NCBI GenBank assembly: GCA_965248815.1
Contig: CBDFKK010000008.1
Location: 868,001-932,000, forward strand
Direction of reading: 5' to 3'
DNA: 64,000 nt
Origin: CBDFKK01 sp965248815
GTDB lineage: Bacteria; Pseudomonadota; Alphaproteobacteria; SMXP01
This document shows, piece by piece, positions 25,663 through 34,432 of this stretch. Below the pieces are notes generated by a model that was not told the origin of the DNA, searched no databases, and saw only the letters and a list, made by a program, of their open reading frames with translations. The first letter of the stretch is position 1; every line of letters begins with the position of its first letter. A program made the translations under genes and the position numbers.

Positions 25663-28404
25663 ATGCACGGCGAGTCTCCTGCCCGCAGAGGTCCCACAAA
25701 GGCTGTTCTGGGACCCACCAATACCGGCAAAACACATCTTGCTGTCGAGCGGATGCTAGGTCATCAAAGTGGCATGATCGGGCTGCCGCTCCGGCTACTC
25801 GCGCGCGAAGTGTATGAGAAAGTAGTAGCCAAAATGGGCGTAGCGTCAGCCGCGCTCATTACCGGCGAAGAAAAGATTATTCCCTCTCATCCGCGTTACT
25901 ACATTTGCACGGTCGAAGCGATGCCGCTCGATTTGGATGTGGAATTTCTAGCTGTTGATGAGATTCAACTGGCTGAAGATCCGGAACGAGGATTTGTTTT
26001 TACCGATCGTTTGTTAAATGCGCGAGGGACAGAAGAAACCATGTTTCTCGGGGCAGAGACCATGAGGCCCTTGATCAAAGAATTGATTCCTCAGGCTACA
26101 TTCATTTCACGGCCTCGATTTTCAAATTTGACTTATACCGGTCCTCGAAAACTGAGCCGGCTTCCGCGCCGAAGTGCCATTGTCGCCTTTTCTGCAGAGG
26201 CTGTGTATAGCGTCGCCGAGTTGATCAGACGTCATCGCGGCGGAGCTGCGGTTGTTATGGGTGCCTTGAGTCCCCGCACGCGAAATGCACAGGTTGGACT
26301 GTATCAGTCGGGCGACGTTGACTTCTTGGTTGCCACCGATGCAATCGGAATGGGCCTTAACATGGATGTCAACCATGTTGCGTTCGCCAATCTTACCAAA
26401 TTTGATGGCACTGCCGTGCGCTCATTGAGATCCACCGAAACCGCGCAAATTGCAGGGCGTGCCGGACGATATCTCAACGATGGAACATTCGGGACAACCG
26501 CCGATGCGGAAACCATGTCAGAGGACTTGGTGGACCAAATTGAAAACCACCGCTTTGACCCGATTCGGGTTTTGAACTGGCGAAACAAGTCCCTCGACTT
26601 CGGCTCAGTAAGTCGCTTAATTGGAAGCCTGGAAGCCCCCGCGCCGCGACGCGGCTTGATCAGGGCACGGCGCGCCATTGATGTTCGTGCCCTGCGGGCT
26701 TTGGCTGACATGCCTCAAAGTTTCGAATTGTCGCGCTCCGTTGCATCTCTAAAACGCCTTTGGGATGTCTGCCAGATACCGGATTTCCGCAAGGTGATGA
26801 TCGACGAACATGTCCGCCTACTGAAGAATATCTACATTCACTTGATGGGTGAAAATGGACACATACCAAATGACTGGCTTACTGAAAGCGTAAATAAGTT
26901 TGACCGCGTTGATGGCGATCTCGACACGATCGCGAACCGCATCGCTCATATCCGGACCTGGACATTTGTCGCCAATCGCCCTGGTTGGGTTGAAGATGTA
27001 ACCTACTGGAGAGAAAGGACCCGCACGATCGAAGACAAATTGTCCGACGCGTTGCACCAACGTCTAATTCAGCGCTTCATAGATAGGCGCACCAGCGTTC
27101 TCATGAAACGGCTGAAAGCCAAAGACGAAATATTGGCGGGCGTGACATCCAAAGGGGAAGTCACAGTCGAAGGCGAATATGTCGGCCATTTGCAGGGATT
27201 GCAGTTCGTGCCCGATCCCAATGCGCAAGGCATCCACGGCAAGGCACTACGTGCGGCCGCCTATAGAGCTCTCGAACCGGAAATCCTAGCCCGGGCAGAG
27301 CAGGTCTGCATTGCTTCAGATACCGACATCGGGTTGTGCGAACGCGGAAGTTTTTGGTGGCGTGAATCGGCTTTAGCTCAGCTGCAGTCCGGTCAACATT
27401 GGTTGGCACCACAAATAAGACTATTGGACTTGGATGATTTGCCATATCAGTTGCGCGAACGTGTGGCGAGACGACTCGGCCGATGGCTGGATGCTCACCT
27501 TACAAAGAGGTTGGCGGCTATTCGTAGACTTCGGTCCGCTGTTGACCAGAGGAAAGATCCCCAGGTCACCGGTCTGGCTCGCGGCATCGGATATCAACTC
27601 ATCGAAGCCTTCGGTCACTTAGAGCGCGACGCCGTCGCCCAGCAAGTGCGCGCCTTACCGCAATCAGAGCGCGCAACACTTCGCCGCTTGGGCGTAAAAT
27701 TTGGAGAGTTCCACATCTACGTGCCTGATCTTTTGAAACCCGCGGCAGTCGAGATGCTCGCGCTTCTTTGGCGCACGGCTAGTGAAATTTCGAGTAAACA
27801 GAAGATGATGCTGCCGCCGGCGGGCCTATGTTCATTCGCCGCGGTAAATGACGTTCCTGTGTCGTTTTACTGGGCTTGCGGATATAGACTTTGCGATACG
27901 CGCGCCGTACGAATTGATATTCTTGAACGCCTTGCCGAATTAATTCGTCGGGAGACGGCTGCGACGAGCAAACTGAAAAGTGAGTTAGAAGTATCGTCTG
28001 CCGACTCCGGCCGCAGTTCGAATTTCGTATCACCAAAATCTCGCGGGCCAAAAGGCTTTGAAATCACAAGGGAAATGATTGCACTGCTTGGATGCAATCA
28101 GGCGGACATGGAGATTGTGCTTCGAGAGCTGGGGTTTGCAAAACGAACCAACCAGACATCAGGCGGCGAACCGGATCATGTCTGGTTCCGCCGCAAAAAT
28201 AGGAACGCGTCAAGATCAAAAATAAAGGACTCTGGTCGTGCACGGCGCCACAACAAGAACAATCAAAAGAATGATCGACCGTTGAAATCACAACCGTCTG
28301 CCATAGGCTTGAAATCTAGAGTGGCATCCAAAGCGGCAAACCGGGATTCACCGTTTGCGGTGCTCCGTGACTTAAATTCTACGGATACTCTGAATGAACA
28401 GTGA
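25663..28404 (+). CDS. Suv3-like DExH-box RNA/DNA helicase
   Basis: About 913 residues from ATG 25663. The N-terminal half is a superfamily 2 helicase of the mitochondrial SUPV3L1/Suv3 group: Walker A GPTNTGKTH (17-25), motif Ia LPLRLLAREV, motif II VDEIQLAED, and the second RecA domain with SGDVDFLVATDAIGMGLNMDV and QIAGRAGRYL. The long C-terminal half includes the Suv3-type helical regions, and the last 100 residues are basic and low in complexity. Bacterial members are common in Alphaproteobacteria and are poorly studied; a role in RNA turnover is inferred from the mitochondrial protein. It overlaps the next gene (S4 protein) by 11 bases, so the two are likely co-translated. Confidence 0.88.
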   Translation: MHGESPARRGPTKAVLGPTNTGKTHLAVERMLGHQSGMIGLPLRLLAREVYEKVVAKMGVASAALITGEEKIIPSHPRYYICTVEAMPLDLDVEFLAVDEIQLAEDPERGFVFTDRLLNARGTEETMFLGAETMRPLIKELIPQATFISRPRFSNLTYTGPRKLSRLPRRSAIVAFSAEAVYSVAELIRRHRGGAAVVMGALSPRTRNAQVGLYQSGDVDFLVATDAIGMGLNMDVNHVAFANLTKFDGTAVRSLRSTETAQIAGRAGRYLNDGTFGTTADAETMSEDLVDQIENHRFDPIRVLNWRNKSLDFGSVSRLIGSLEAPAPRRGLIRARRAIDVRALRALADMPQSFELSRSVASLKRLWDVCQIPDFRKVMIDEHVRLLKNIYIHLMGENGHIPNDWLTESVNKFDRVDGDLDTIANRIAHIRTWTFVANRPGWVEDVTYWRERTRTIEDKLSDALHQRLIQRFIDRRTSVLMKRLKAKDEILAGVTSKGEVTVEGEYVGHLQGLQFVPDPNAQGIHGKALRAAAYRALEPEILARAEQVCIASDTDIGLCERGSFWWRESALAQLQSGQHWLAPQIRLLDLDDLPYQLRERVARRLGRWLDAHLTKRLAAIRRLRSAVDQRKDPQVTGLARGIGYQLIEAFGHLERDAVAQQVRALPQSERATLRRLGVKFGEFHIYVPDLLKPAAVEMLALLWRTASEISSKQKMMLPPAGLCSFAAVNDVPVSFYWACGYRLCDTRAVRIDILERLAELIRRETAATSKLKSELEVSSADSGRSSNFVSPKSRGPKGFEITREMIALLGCNQADMEIVLRELGFAKRTNQTSGGEPDHVWFRRKNRNASRSKIKDSGRARRHNKNNQKNDRPLKSQPSAIGLKSRVASKAANRDSPFAVLRDLNSTDTLNEQ

Positions 28405-28789
28405 CGCCGCACAACGAATTGACAAATGGCTCTGGTTCGCACGCTTCTTTAAGACAAGGTCTCTAGCCGCAAAATACGTTGTAGGCGGCAAAATAAGACT
28501 CAAGACAGACAACCAATCCGATCGCATCAAAAAATCCAGCCATCTTGTAAAACCGAATGACATTCTTACCTTTCCGTTGCGCCAAAAAATCGTGATCGTG
28601 CGTGTCCTATCTGCAGGCAAGCGTCGCGGCCCGCCTTCGGAAGCACAATTACTCTTTGAAGATTTGACGCCAGAGGTGAGCGAAGCCGCAACACGGGCGC
28701 AAGGACCGAGCGCCAGAACTCCCGGGCTGGGACGGCCAACAAAGCGGGACCGGCGGGCCCTTGCAAGATTCACACGCGATGCCAGCTGA
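28394..28789 (+). CDS. S4-domain RNA-binding protein (Hsp15-like)
   Basis: 131 residues. The N-terminal S4 fold is clear: QRIDKWLWFARFFKTRSLAA then VVGGKIRL, with HLVKPNDILTF, the arrangement of Hsp15/HslR-type proteins. Hsp15 binds stalled 50S subunits carrying peptidyl-tRNA. The C-terminal tail is rich in Arg/Lys and Pro, as usual for the group. Its start overlaps the helicase stop by 11 bases, linking RNA unwinding and ribosome rescue in one transcript. The exact function is inferred from family. Confidence 0.88.
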   Translation: MNSDAAQRIDKWLWFARFFKTRSLAAKYVVGGKIRLKTDNQSDRIKKSSHLVKPNDILTFPLRQKIVIVRVLSAGKRRGPPSEAQLLFEDLTPEVSEAATRAQGPSARTPGLGRPTKRDRRALARFTRDAS

Positions 28790-28851
28790 GCTTCAAATGC
28801 TTAGCTGATGATCGCTTGGCGATCGAATTCCCGCGTGATACGCAAGAAAGT

Positions 28852-29337
28852 ATGCTGAAGAAGATAAAAACGTTCCTAGGAAATGGTGGATATTTGGCCG
28901 GCCCTGATGCAGAATCGGCTGGATCCACGCATAGCCATGAAGACCAGGCCTTAGCCGCTGCCGTATTGCTGGTCGAGGCGGCCTGTTTGGACGGGGACTA
29001 TTCCAAGGAAGAAGGCCAAACGATCCATCTCTTGATCCGAGAGAGATTCGGTCTGAGCGAAGCCGAGGCGGATGATCTTCTGGAGACGGCCACAGATCAA
29101 CAGGATCAGGCCGTAGAGCTCCACCGGTTCACCAATCAGATCAAACAGAAATACACCCACGAAGAGCGTGTGCAGCTCATTGAAATGCTTTGGGAAGTGG
29201 CGTATGCCGACGGCGTATTGCACGACTTTGAGGCAAACTTGTTGAGACGAATTGGAGGTCTTATCCACGTAACGGACCGCGAAAGAGGCGAGGCGCGACG
29301 GCGGGTCTTGGAAAGGCTTGGAATAGATTCTAATTAG
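28852..29337 (+). CDS. TerB-like (tellurite resistance TerB family) protein
   Basis: About 161 residues from ATG 28852, with AAGAAAG just upstream; an in-frame TTG lies at 28816. Two related helical halves each carry an acidic loop: EAACLDGDYSKEE and EVAYADGVLHDFE, the TerB-family metal-binding pattern. The name comes from tellurite plasmids. In chromosomes these proteins are of unknown role and often accompany other housekeeping genes, as here. It probably belongs to the helicase/S4 transcript, which ends at the terminator 27 bases further on. No other tellurite genes are nearby. Confidence 0.8.
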   Translation: MLKKIKTFLGNGGYLAGPDAESAGSTHSHEDQALAAAVLLVEAACLDGDYSKEEGQTIHLLIRERFGLSEAEADDLLETATDQQDQAVELHRFTNQIKQKYTHEERVQLIEMLWEVAYADGVLHDFEANLLRRIGGLIHVTDRERGEARRRVLERLGIDSN

Positions 29338-29363
29338 AGGCGTTGGAAGTTTGAACTCACCCG

Positions 29364-29392
29364 AAAAGCCCTAATTTTGGATAGGGCTTTTT
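29364..29392. terminator. Rho-independent terminator after the TerB-like gene
   Basis: AAAAGCCCTA, an eight-base loop, then TAGGGCTTTTT. The stem of ten base pairs is flanked by A and T runs on both sides, so it could work in both directions. It closes the helicase/S4/TerB transcript. Confidence 0.9.
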
Positions 29393-29423
29393 GGCACTCA
29401 CTTCAATCAAAGGCAGATAAAGT

Positions 29424-29765
29424 ATGACTTACGTTGTCAAAGACGCGTGCATCAAGTGCAAATACATGGATTGTGTTGAGGTTTGCCCAGTTGATTGTTT
29501 TTACGAAGGGGCAAACATGCTGGTTATCCACCCTGAGGAATGCATCGACTGTGGAGTGTGTGAGCCGGAATGCCCAGTGGACGCCATTGTGCCAGACACC
29601 GAAGACGAGAACGACGGCAAATGGCTGGCCGTCAATACAAAATTTGCCGATATTTGGCCGAATATTACGGTCAAGGGTACGCCTCCCGGGGACGCCGCAG
29701 AATTCGAGACTGTTAACGAGAAGCATGAAAAGTACTTCAGTGAAGAACCTGGCCAGGGTTCATAA
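29424..29765 (+). CDS. fdxA: 7Fe ferredoxin FdxA
   Basis: 113 residues. The nine cysteines match Azotobacter FdI with an offset of one: Cys9, 12, 17, 21, 25 and Cys40, 43, 46, 50. These bind one 3Fe-4S and one 4Fe-4S cluster (CIKCKYMDCVEVCP and CIDCGVCEPECP). The C-terminal 50 residues follow the family. It is a soluble low-potential electron carrier. A terminator separates it from the preceding gene and it seems to be transcribed alone. The ribosome site is weak (AAAGGCAG). Confidence 0.96.
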   Translation: MTYVVKDACIKCKYMDCVEVCPVDCFYEGANMLVIHPEECIDCGVCEPECPVDAIVPDTEDENDGKWLAVNTKFADIWPNITVKGTPPGDAAEFETVNEKHEKYFSEEPGQGS

Positions 29766-30245
29766 ATATGGCCGTATTCTGAGCCCGAAGGCTAAGTATT
29801 AATTCCTATTAACCTTTAAAGTTTTTCGATTTTCGCCATTTATACTTCATCACAAGGCCGTTAGACGTTACGGGCGCACCTTTATTTTGGGCCTAAATTG
29901 TGATACGTTTAGAACAATTATAAAAATGGGGATTGGGCCAAAGTAGGAGGACCAAGGCGAGTCTTAAAGGCACGCGACGCGTCGAAGGTTGGGGATCAAG
30001 CTGGCCGCTCATGTTTGAGGTGGCGAAAATGGCAATAAAATGGCGGGCTAGCCGCACAATTCGTTGAGTTGCGGCAGAGTGGCGCAGAGACAGACGACGC
30101 GGGCAAGCAGTACACAGCATAGCGATTAATTGGGGCGCACTGATTTTGCGGGATGAAATCGGCGCTAGAGATACTTTACGCGTCTCTGGGGCAGACAACT
30201 CGTCAATGTCAGGGGTCGTGGGCAACGTTTAACTGAGAGCAAAAC
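29766..30245. other. 480-base non-coding stretch before carD
   Basis: No convincing gene on either strand. It is AT-rich at the start (29800-29940) and GC-rich later. It probably holds the carD promoter and a long leader. A 12-codon frame (30029-30067, beginning MAIKWRASR) has GAGGTGG before it and might be a leader peptide. A small RNA cannot be excluded. Confidence 0.4.
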
Positions 30246-31040
30246 ATGGCAAGAAAACAGACCACTAAGAAGATCGTAAAAAGCAAGACAAAAGCGCACG
30301 CGAAGAAAGCCAAAAAATCAGCGGCAAAGCCGACAGCTAAAAAGAAATCGGCCAAGGCCGCGCCAAAACGGACGGCAAAAACCGTAACTAAGACGACCAA
30401 GAAGGCCGCAAAAAGTACGGCCAAACGCCAGACGAAAGCGCCTACAAAAGCGCCTGCAGAGGCAGCGATAAAGGCGCCAGAAAAGGTCGTGGCCAAACCG
30501 ACTCCAAAGAGCAAGTTGGATTTCAAATTAAAACAGTTTGTCGTTTATCCCGCACATGGCGTCGGACAAATCACTGATGTCGAAGAACAGGAAGTCGCCG
30601 GCACAAGTATCGAGCTTTTTGTCGTCCTATTCGACAAAGATAAAATGACATTGCGCGTACCCACGGCCAAAGCCAAGAACGTCGGGATGAGGTCGCTTTC
30701 CAGCTTAGAAACCGTCAAGTCAGCACTTGAGACATTGAAAGGCCGCGCACGCATCAAACGAACTATGTGGAGCCGCCGCGCGCAAGAATATGAAGCCAAA
30801 ATCAATTCCGGCGACTTGATTTCAATTGCGGAAGTCGTCCGTGATCTTCACCGGGCCGGTGGCCAACCGGAACAATCCTATTCGGAACGCCAGCTCTACG
30901 AGGCCGCACTTGATCGCATGGCGCGCGAAGTTGGTGCTGTTGAAAAGCTTAAAGACGATGAAGCCATTGCACGGGTAGAAGTCGCGCTCGAAAAGGCTGC
31001 TGCTGCTCAAAGCGCTGCTGCTCAAACCAACGCAGCTTAA
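30246..31040 (+). CDS. CarD-family transcription regulator with histone-like N-terminal tail
   Basis: 264 residues, about 90 more than a normal CarD. Residues 2 to about 85 are nearly all Lys, Ala, Thr, Pro, with repeated KKAKKS/AKKKSAK-like units resembling histone H1 tails. The CarD/CdnL RNA-polymerase-interaction domain begins near residue 93 (FKLKQFVVYPAHGVGQITDVE), followed by the helical DNA-binding part (SRRAQEYEAKINSGDLISIAEVVRDL). CarD binds RNA polymerase beta and stabilises open complexes, often at rRNA promoters. The tail should bind DNA without sequence preference. It is transcribed alone with a strong terminator. Confidence 0.93.
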   Translation: MARKQTTKKIVKSKTKAHAKKAKKSAAKPTAKKKSAKAAPKRTAKTVTKTTKKAAKSTAKRQTKAPTKAPAEAAIKAPEKVVAKPTPKSKLDFKLKQFVVYPAHGVGQITDVEEQEVAGTSIELFVVLFDKDKMTLRVPTAKAKNVGMRSLSSLETVKSALETLKGRARIKRTMWSRRAQEYEAKINSGDLISIAEVVRDLHRAGGQPEQSYSERQLYEAALDRMAREVGAVEKLKDDEAIARVEVALEKAAAAQSAAAQTNAA

Positions 31041-31051
31041 CGAAATTGCCG

Positions 31052-31078
31052 AGGGCCCGGTCGCTCAGGCCGGGCCCT
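31052..31078 (+). terminator. Rho-independent terminator of carD
   Basis: AGGGCCCGG pairs with CCGGGCCCT across a nine-base loop, 11 bases after the carD stop, followed by a T-rich stretch (ATTCTATTTTCTG). Confidence 0.85.
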
Positions 31079-31118
31079 ATTCTATTTTCTGCTTGCGCCC
31101 AATTGCCACTATGGTTTT

Positions 31119-31934
31119 CTAACTCGTTTCACAGACGGAAGACTGCTCATCTTGTCGTGCATCCGGCGACTCTATGAGTTCGATTTGTTCCGGGTGAGTG
31201 GCTTCCATGTTGGGGCCGTTGTAATAGGTAAGCCAGCCGCGCACGCGAATTCTCTCACCGGTGAGGCTCAACAGATCAAGCCCTGCCTCTTCAAACAATG
31301 CGGTATCCCTTGGCGCAACTGTCACGGTAAAGTCATCCCTCCAGTCGCTACCGTAATTCAGAAATATTCGACCGCGATTTTCCGCCGTATCCACGATGCG
31401 CGCCTCGATAATTTGAAACGTATCGAGTTCTCGAAACGTATCGTCAGCCGCCCGCACGCGATACCAATCCTCGCCCCAGACTCCGCGTTTCGCCAGGCGG
31501 GCTTCGCCTTCGAGCACTAGCAATCGCTCCACACAAGTCCGACTGTCCCTAAAACTGTAAACACGCGCCATCCCAAGGCGGATCATTTCACCTTGCACCC
31601 ACAACTCGTCGTCGCGCTTCACTTGAGCCAGTGCGCGTCCGTACCGATCTTCCCGAGCCCCTCCAAAAAACAACGTGACCCGCTCATCCATGACGAGCGC
31701 TTCTAGCATGTCGCGCGCATCGCCTGCCATCAGCCAAGGCGCAAATCCCTTACGACCGAGCGGCAACTTGGGCGCTTGAAGGCCGATCAATCGAACTTCC
31801 GTTCCGCTATCTAGTGTAATCGTATCGCCATCAGTTACGTCGATCACACGCGAAGTTTCACCTCGAACCAGGTCTTCCGCGTGGGCCGCGCCGGCGACAA
31901 CCAGCAGTATGAAGGCAATCATCAATCTAGACAT
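31119..31934 (-). CDS. Secreted staphylococcal-nuclease-like protein with altered active site
   Basis: 271 residues with a signal peptide (MSRLMIAFILLVVAGAAHA). The SNase/OB fold is plain: VTDGDTITLDSGTEVRLIG, then DRYGRALAQV. Aligned with staphylococcal nuclease, Arg35 and Arg87 are kept (Arg48 and Arg100 here), as is the DGD metal site, but Asp40 is Gln53 and Glu43, the general base, is Lys56, within GLQAPKLPLGR. Nuclease activity is therefore doubtful. It could bind nucleic acid or another ligand in the periplasm. A C-terminal extension of about 110 residues (ERGxFLNYGSDWRDDFTV) resembles a small beta domain and follows the nuclease fold. It is transcribed leftward, convergent with carD. 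Confidence 0.8.
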   Translation of the reverse strand: MSRLMIAFILLVVAGAAHAEDLVRGETSRVIDVTDGDTITLDSGTEVRLIGLQAPKLPLGRKGFAPWLMAGDARDMLEALVMDERVTLFFGGAREDRYGRALAQVKRDDELWVQGEMIRLGMARVYSFRDSRTCVERLLVLEGEARLAKRGVWGEDWYRVRAADDTFRELDTFQIIEARIVDTAENRGRIFLNYGSDWRDDFTVTVAPRDTALFEEAGLDLLSLTGERIRVRGWLTYYNGPNMEATHPEQIELIESPDARQDEQSSVCETS

Positions 31935-32034
31935 GATGGCAGTCTAACATGGCGGAGCCGAATTTGTTGTGGAGGATTTGAGAGACTTGCGAACGGTGAC
32001 CATCGGGAACCGGGCAGGCCGGCAAGTCTGGCGT

Positions 32035-32514
32035 CTATGTCCCGACCTGCGGCCAGTCGGGATGCTCTTTGAGCGGAAGATAGTATCGCAGATACTCGCT
32101 GACATCTTCCAGCAAAAGCTCTTCGCAGTCTGTTCCATATACGGGAAATCCGTTGGCAACACCGCCATTTGCTTTCTGGGCCAAAAGGGCGACATGCGCT
32201 TTAAGATAGCGGGTGTCCGCCGCCGAATACTGCATGTCGACCCGGCCGATCAATTCGTCGACATATTTGAGCACCGCAAGAGCTTCCTCTCTTAGATCGT
32301 AGGACAACGCCAAAGAAGCCTTCAAAATGTGCAGTTCGCGTATCGCCGCCGAATATTGTTCGACATGCTCGATCATGCGCAAAGCCTGGCGGCGCTGCTC
32401 GGACGCAGCGAGTTCAAATGCGCGGGTAGTGAGGTTGGAAGCTTTGAGTTCGTTTACTGCAGTTCTAAACATGATGGCGACCAAGACCGTACCTACAAAA
32501 TCGATCTGCCGCAT
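32035..32514 (-). CDS. Conserved-looking small helical protein, unknown function
   Basis: 159 residues from ATG 32514, or 145 from ATG 32472 (MFRTAVNELKAS). It is predicted almost wholly helical, rich in Leu, Ala, Glu and Arg, with no membrane helix, signal peptide or known motif. The ribosome site is weak at both starts, so the start is unsure. It lies between the nuclease gene and the divergent hydrolase gene, 100 bases upstream of the nuclease start on the same strand, so the two may share a transcript. I do not recognise it. Confidence 0.5.
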   Translation of the reverse strand: MRQIDFVGTVLVAIMFRTAVNELKASNLTTRAFELAASEQRRQALRMIEHVEQYSAAIRELHILKASLALSYDLREEALAVLKYVDELIGRVDMQYSAADTRYLKAHVALLAQKANGGVANGFPVYGTDCEELLLEDVSEYLRYYLPLKEHPDWPQVGT

Positions 32515-32695
32515 CTCTTAGACGTGATTGAAGCCTCACCAATCACGTCAATAGTCTAGCGCTATTCGACGCTGCTTTTTCAGCACAAAGCGACTCGGGA
32601 ACACGCCAGACCAATGGTCCGACGGAAAAAATTTCGGGAACCGTTCAACTAGCATTCATGTAGCCGCCGCTAGCCTTGGCGAAGAGAGGTGATTG

Positions 32696-33751
32696 ATGAC
32701 ACGACGTCTTTGGATAATGGCGGCTTTTATAGCTGTTTTTATTGCGGGATACGGCACGGTCCGGGCGGAGCCCTACAAGGTCGACATGGGCCCCTTCTCT
32801 AACGAAATCGTCTATGGCGTATGGGTTGATGCAGCACGCAAGGATCGACAAGTGCCCTATAAGATCTATGTGCCCTCAAGCGCCGAGGGCGCTAGACCGA
32901 CAATCGTTTTTTCACATGGATTGGGCGGCACGCGCGAAGGCAATGCCTTCCTTGCCACACATTTAGCAAGTCATGGCTATGTCGCCGTGCATATTCAACA
33001 TCCAGGTTCTGACGCCACAATTTGGAAAGGGCGTCCTTTGGATACTGAAACCGCGCACAATGCCGCCAACAACATCAAAAACGCGGTTGACCGTTTTCGC
33101 GACATTGGATTTGTCGTCGACCAATTGAGTCTGGTGAATGAAACGGAGGATCGTCTGTCAGGCCGCATTGACATGTTGCGACTCGGCATTTCGGGACATT
33201 CGTATGGCGCGATCACAACTCTCGTCACGGCCGGTCAGAAATTGGGACGCCGCGAAATGTCATTTGCGGACTCGCGGTTTAAGGCCGCGCTCGCCTATAG
33301 CCCGGCACCGCCGCGAGGCGCCGGTGAGCGCTTCGGACAAAATCTATCGCGCATCTATGATGCGATGATCATGCCCGTCTTTCACATGACGGGAACCGAA
33401 GACGGCAGCCCGATCTCCGACATGGAACCGGCCGAACGCCGCATTCCCTTCGAGACCATCAAAGGCGTCGATCAATATCTGTTGGTGCTAGATGGCGGCG
33501 ACCACATGGTGTTTTCGGGGCGGCGGTTTCTAGGTCCCGCAAAGGCTTCTGATGATCGCCATCACGATCTGATCCGGATGGCATCACTTGCATATTGGGA
33601 TGCTTATTTGCTGGAAAATGCTGAAGCTTATCACTGGCTGGAGAGCGGCGGTCTCAAGGATGCACTCGATTCAACTGATGAGCTTGTCATCAAGCACGCC
33701 GGTGATGTTTGCAAGCTTGGCGCGGCGCCCGACGTGTGCGAGGCGTTCTAA
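32696..33751 (+). CDS. Secreted alpha/beta-hydrolase (dienelactone/PAF-acetylhydrolase-like)
   Basis: 351 residues from ATG 32696, with GAGAGGTGAT upstream. Signal peptide MTRRLWIMAAFIAVFIAGYG ends near VRA. The catalytic frame is IVFSHGLGGTREGN (oxyanion), GISGHSYGAITT (nucleophile Ser), a likely acid in TGTEDGSPI, and a late GGDHMVFSGRR carrying the histidine. The layout matches secreted alpha/beta hydrolases annotated as platelet-activating-factor acetylhydrolase-like or predicted dienelactone hydrolase. The substrate is unknown. It is divergent from the small helical protein and convergent with the GNAT gene. Confidence 0.82.
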   Translation: MTRRLWIMAAFIAVFIAGYGTVRAEPYKVDMGPFSNEIVYGVWVDAARKDRQVPYKIYVPSSAEGARPTIVFSHGLGGTREGNAFLATHLASHGYVAVHIQHPGSDATIWKGRPLDTETAHNAANNIKNAVDRFRDIGFVVDQLSLVNETEDRLSGRIDMLRLGISGHSYGAITTLVTAGQKLGRREMSFADSRFKAALAYSPAPPRGAGERFGQNLSRIYDAMIMPVFHMTGTEDGSPISDMEPAERRIPFETIKGVDQYLLVLDGGDHMVFSGRRFLGPAKASDDRHHDLIRMASLAYWDAYLLENAEAYHWLESGGLKDALDSTDELVIKHAGDVCKLGAAPDVCEAF

Positions 33752-33891
33752 CGAACATTCGTCGATCGGCCTACTGCGCTCGATCTGAATTTGCTCGATT
33801 CGCAACACGATTGTTGTCTACCAAGTGCCAACGCTTTCACGCAGCCATCGTCAAAAACTGCAAATGTGAAAAACAACCCCATGCAATCCCT

Positions 33892-33907
33892 CCGGTAACG
33901 TTACCGG
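33892..33907. repeat. 16-base perfect palindrome CCGGTAACGTTACCGG
   Basis: A perfect palindrome in the gap between the convergent hydrolase and GNAT genes. The centre resembles LacI/GntR-family operators (GGTAACGTTACC), but no such regulator gene is near. It has no T-run, so it is not a typical terminator. Confidence 0.8.
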
Positions 33908-33967
33908 CGCGGGTTTATGTGGAGTCTTTTGTCGCGCTCTCGTCTGTCTACGGATGACCTGCTAAAA

Positions 33968-34432
33968 TTAGGCGGGGTGCCTCAGATCCAGCTCCATGTA
34001 AATAACGTCATCAAGCGGACTGTCGTAATAAGCCTCAATTTGACGAAAGCCGAGACTTTCGTAAAGCCGCCGCGCTATCTTAAGTGATGCCAGAGTGTCG
34101 AGCCTCATTCGCTCAAATCCTTGTGACTTCGCTTGCGCAATGATTTGCGTCGCTAGTGCTCGGCCGACCCCTTCGCCTCTTGCTTCAGGCTTACAATAGA
34201 GCCGCTTCATTTCGCATGTCTGCTCAGCTAACGGCTTTAGCGCTACTGCTCCAACTACATCACTTTCTGTAACCGCCATAAGCAACGCGCAGTACGCGTG
34301 GGGGAAATTCCTCATCTCCTTATCAAAACTTTGAAATTCGAGATCCACACCGAGCCAATCGGCATAGCACTTGAACAGATTACGAATAGCCGCGAGGTCT
34401 TGCGCGCCAGAAGGTTTACGAATCTGAAACAC
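33968..34432 (-). CDS. GNAT-family N-acetyltransferase
   Basis: 154 residues. The acetyl-CoA-binding motif A is present as RLYCKPEARGEGVGRALATQI (R/Q-x-x-G-x-G/A pattern, ARGEGVGRAL), with the following strand MRLDTLASLKIARRLYESLGF typical of the last conserved motif of the fold. The substrate (amine, amino acid or small molecule) cannot be inferred. It reads leftward from ATG 34432 and is divergent from the MOSC gene, with about 90 bases between. Confidence 0.88.
   Translation of the reverse strand: MFQIRKPSGAQDLAAIRNLFKCYADWLGVDLEFQSFDKEMRNFPHAYCALLMAVTESDVVGAVALKPLAEQTCEMKRLYCKPEARGEGVGRALATQIIAQAKSQGFERMRLDTLASLKIARRLYESLGFRQIEAYYDSPLDDVIYMELDLRHPA

Noticed and set aside
29893..30225. 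110-codon leftward frame upstream of carD
   Set aside because: Composition is irregular, there is no ribosome site, and it runs against the carD leader.
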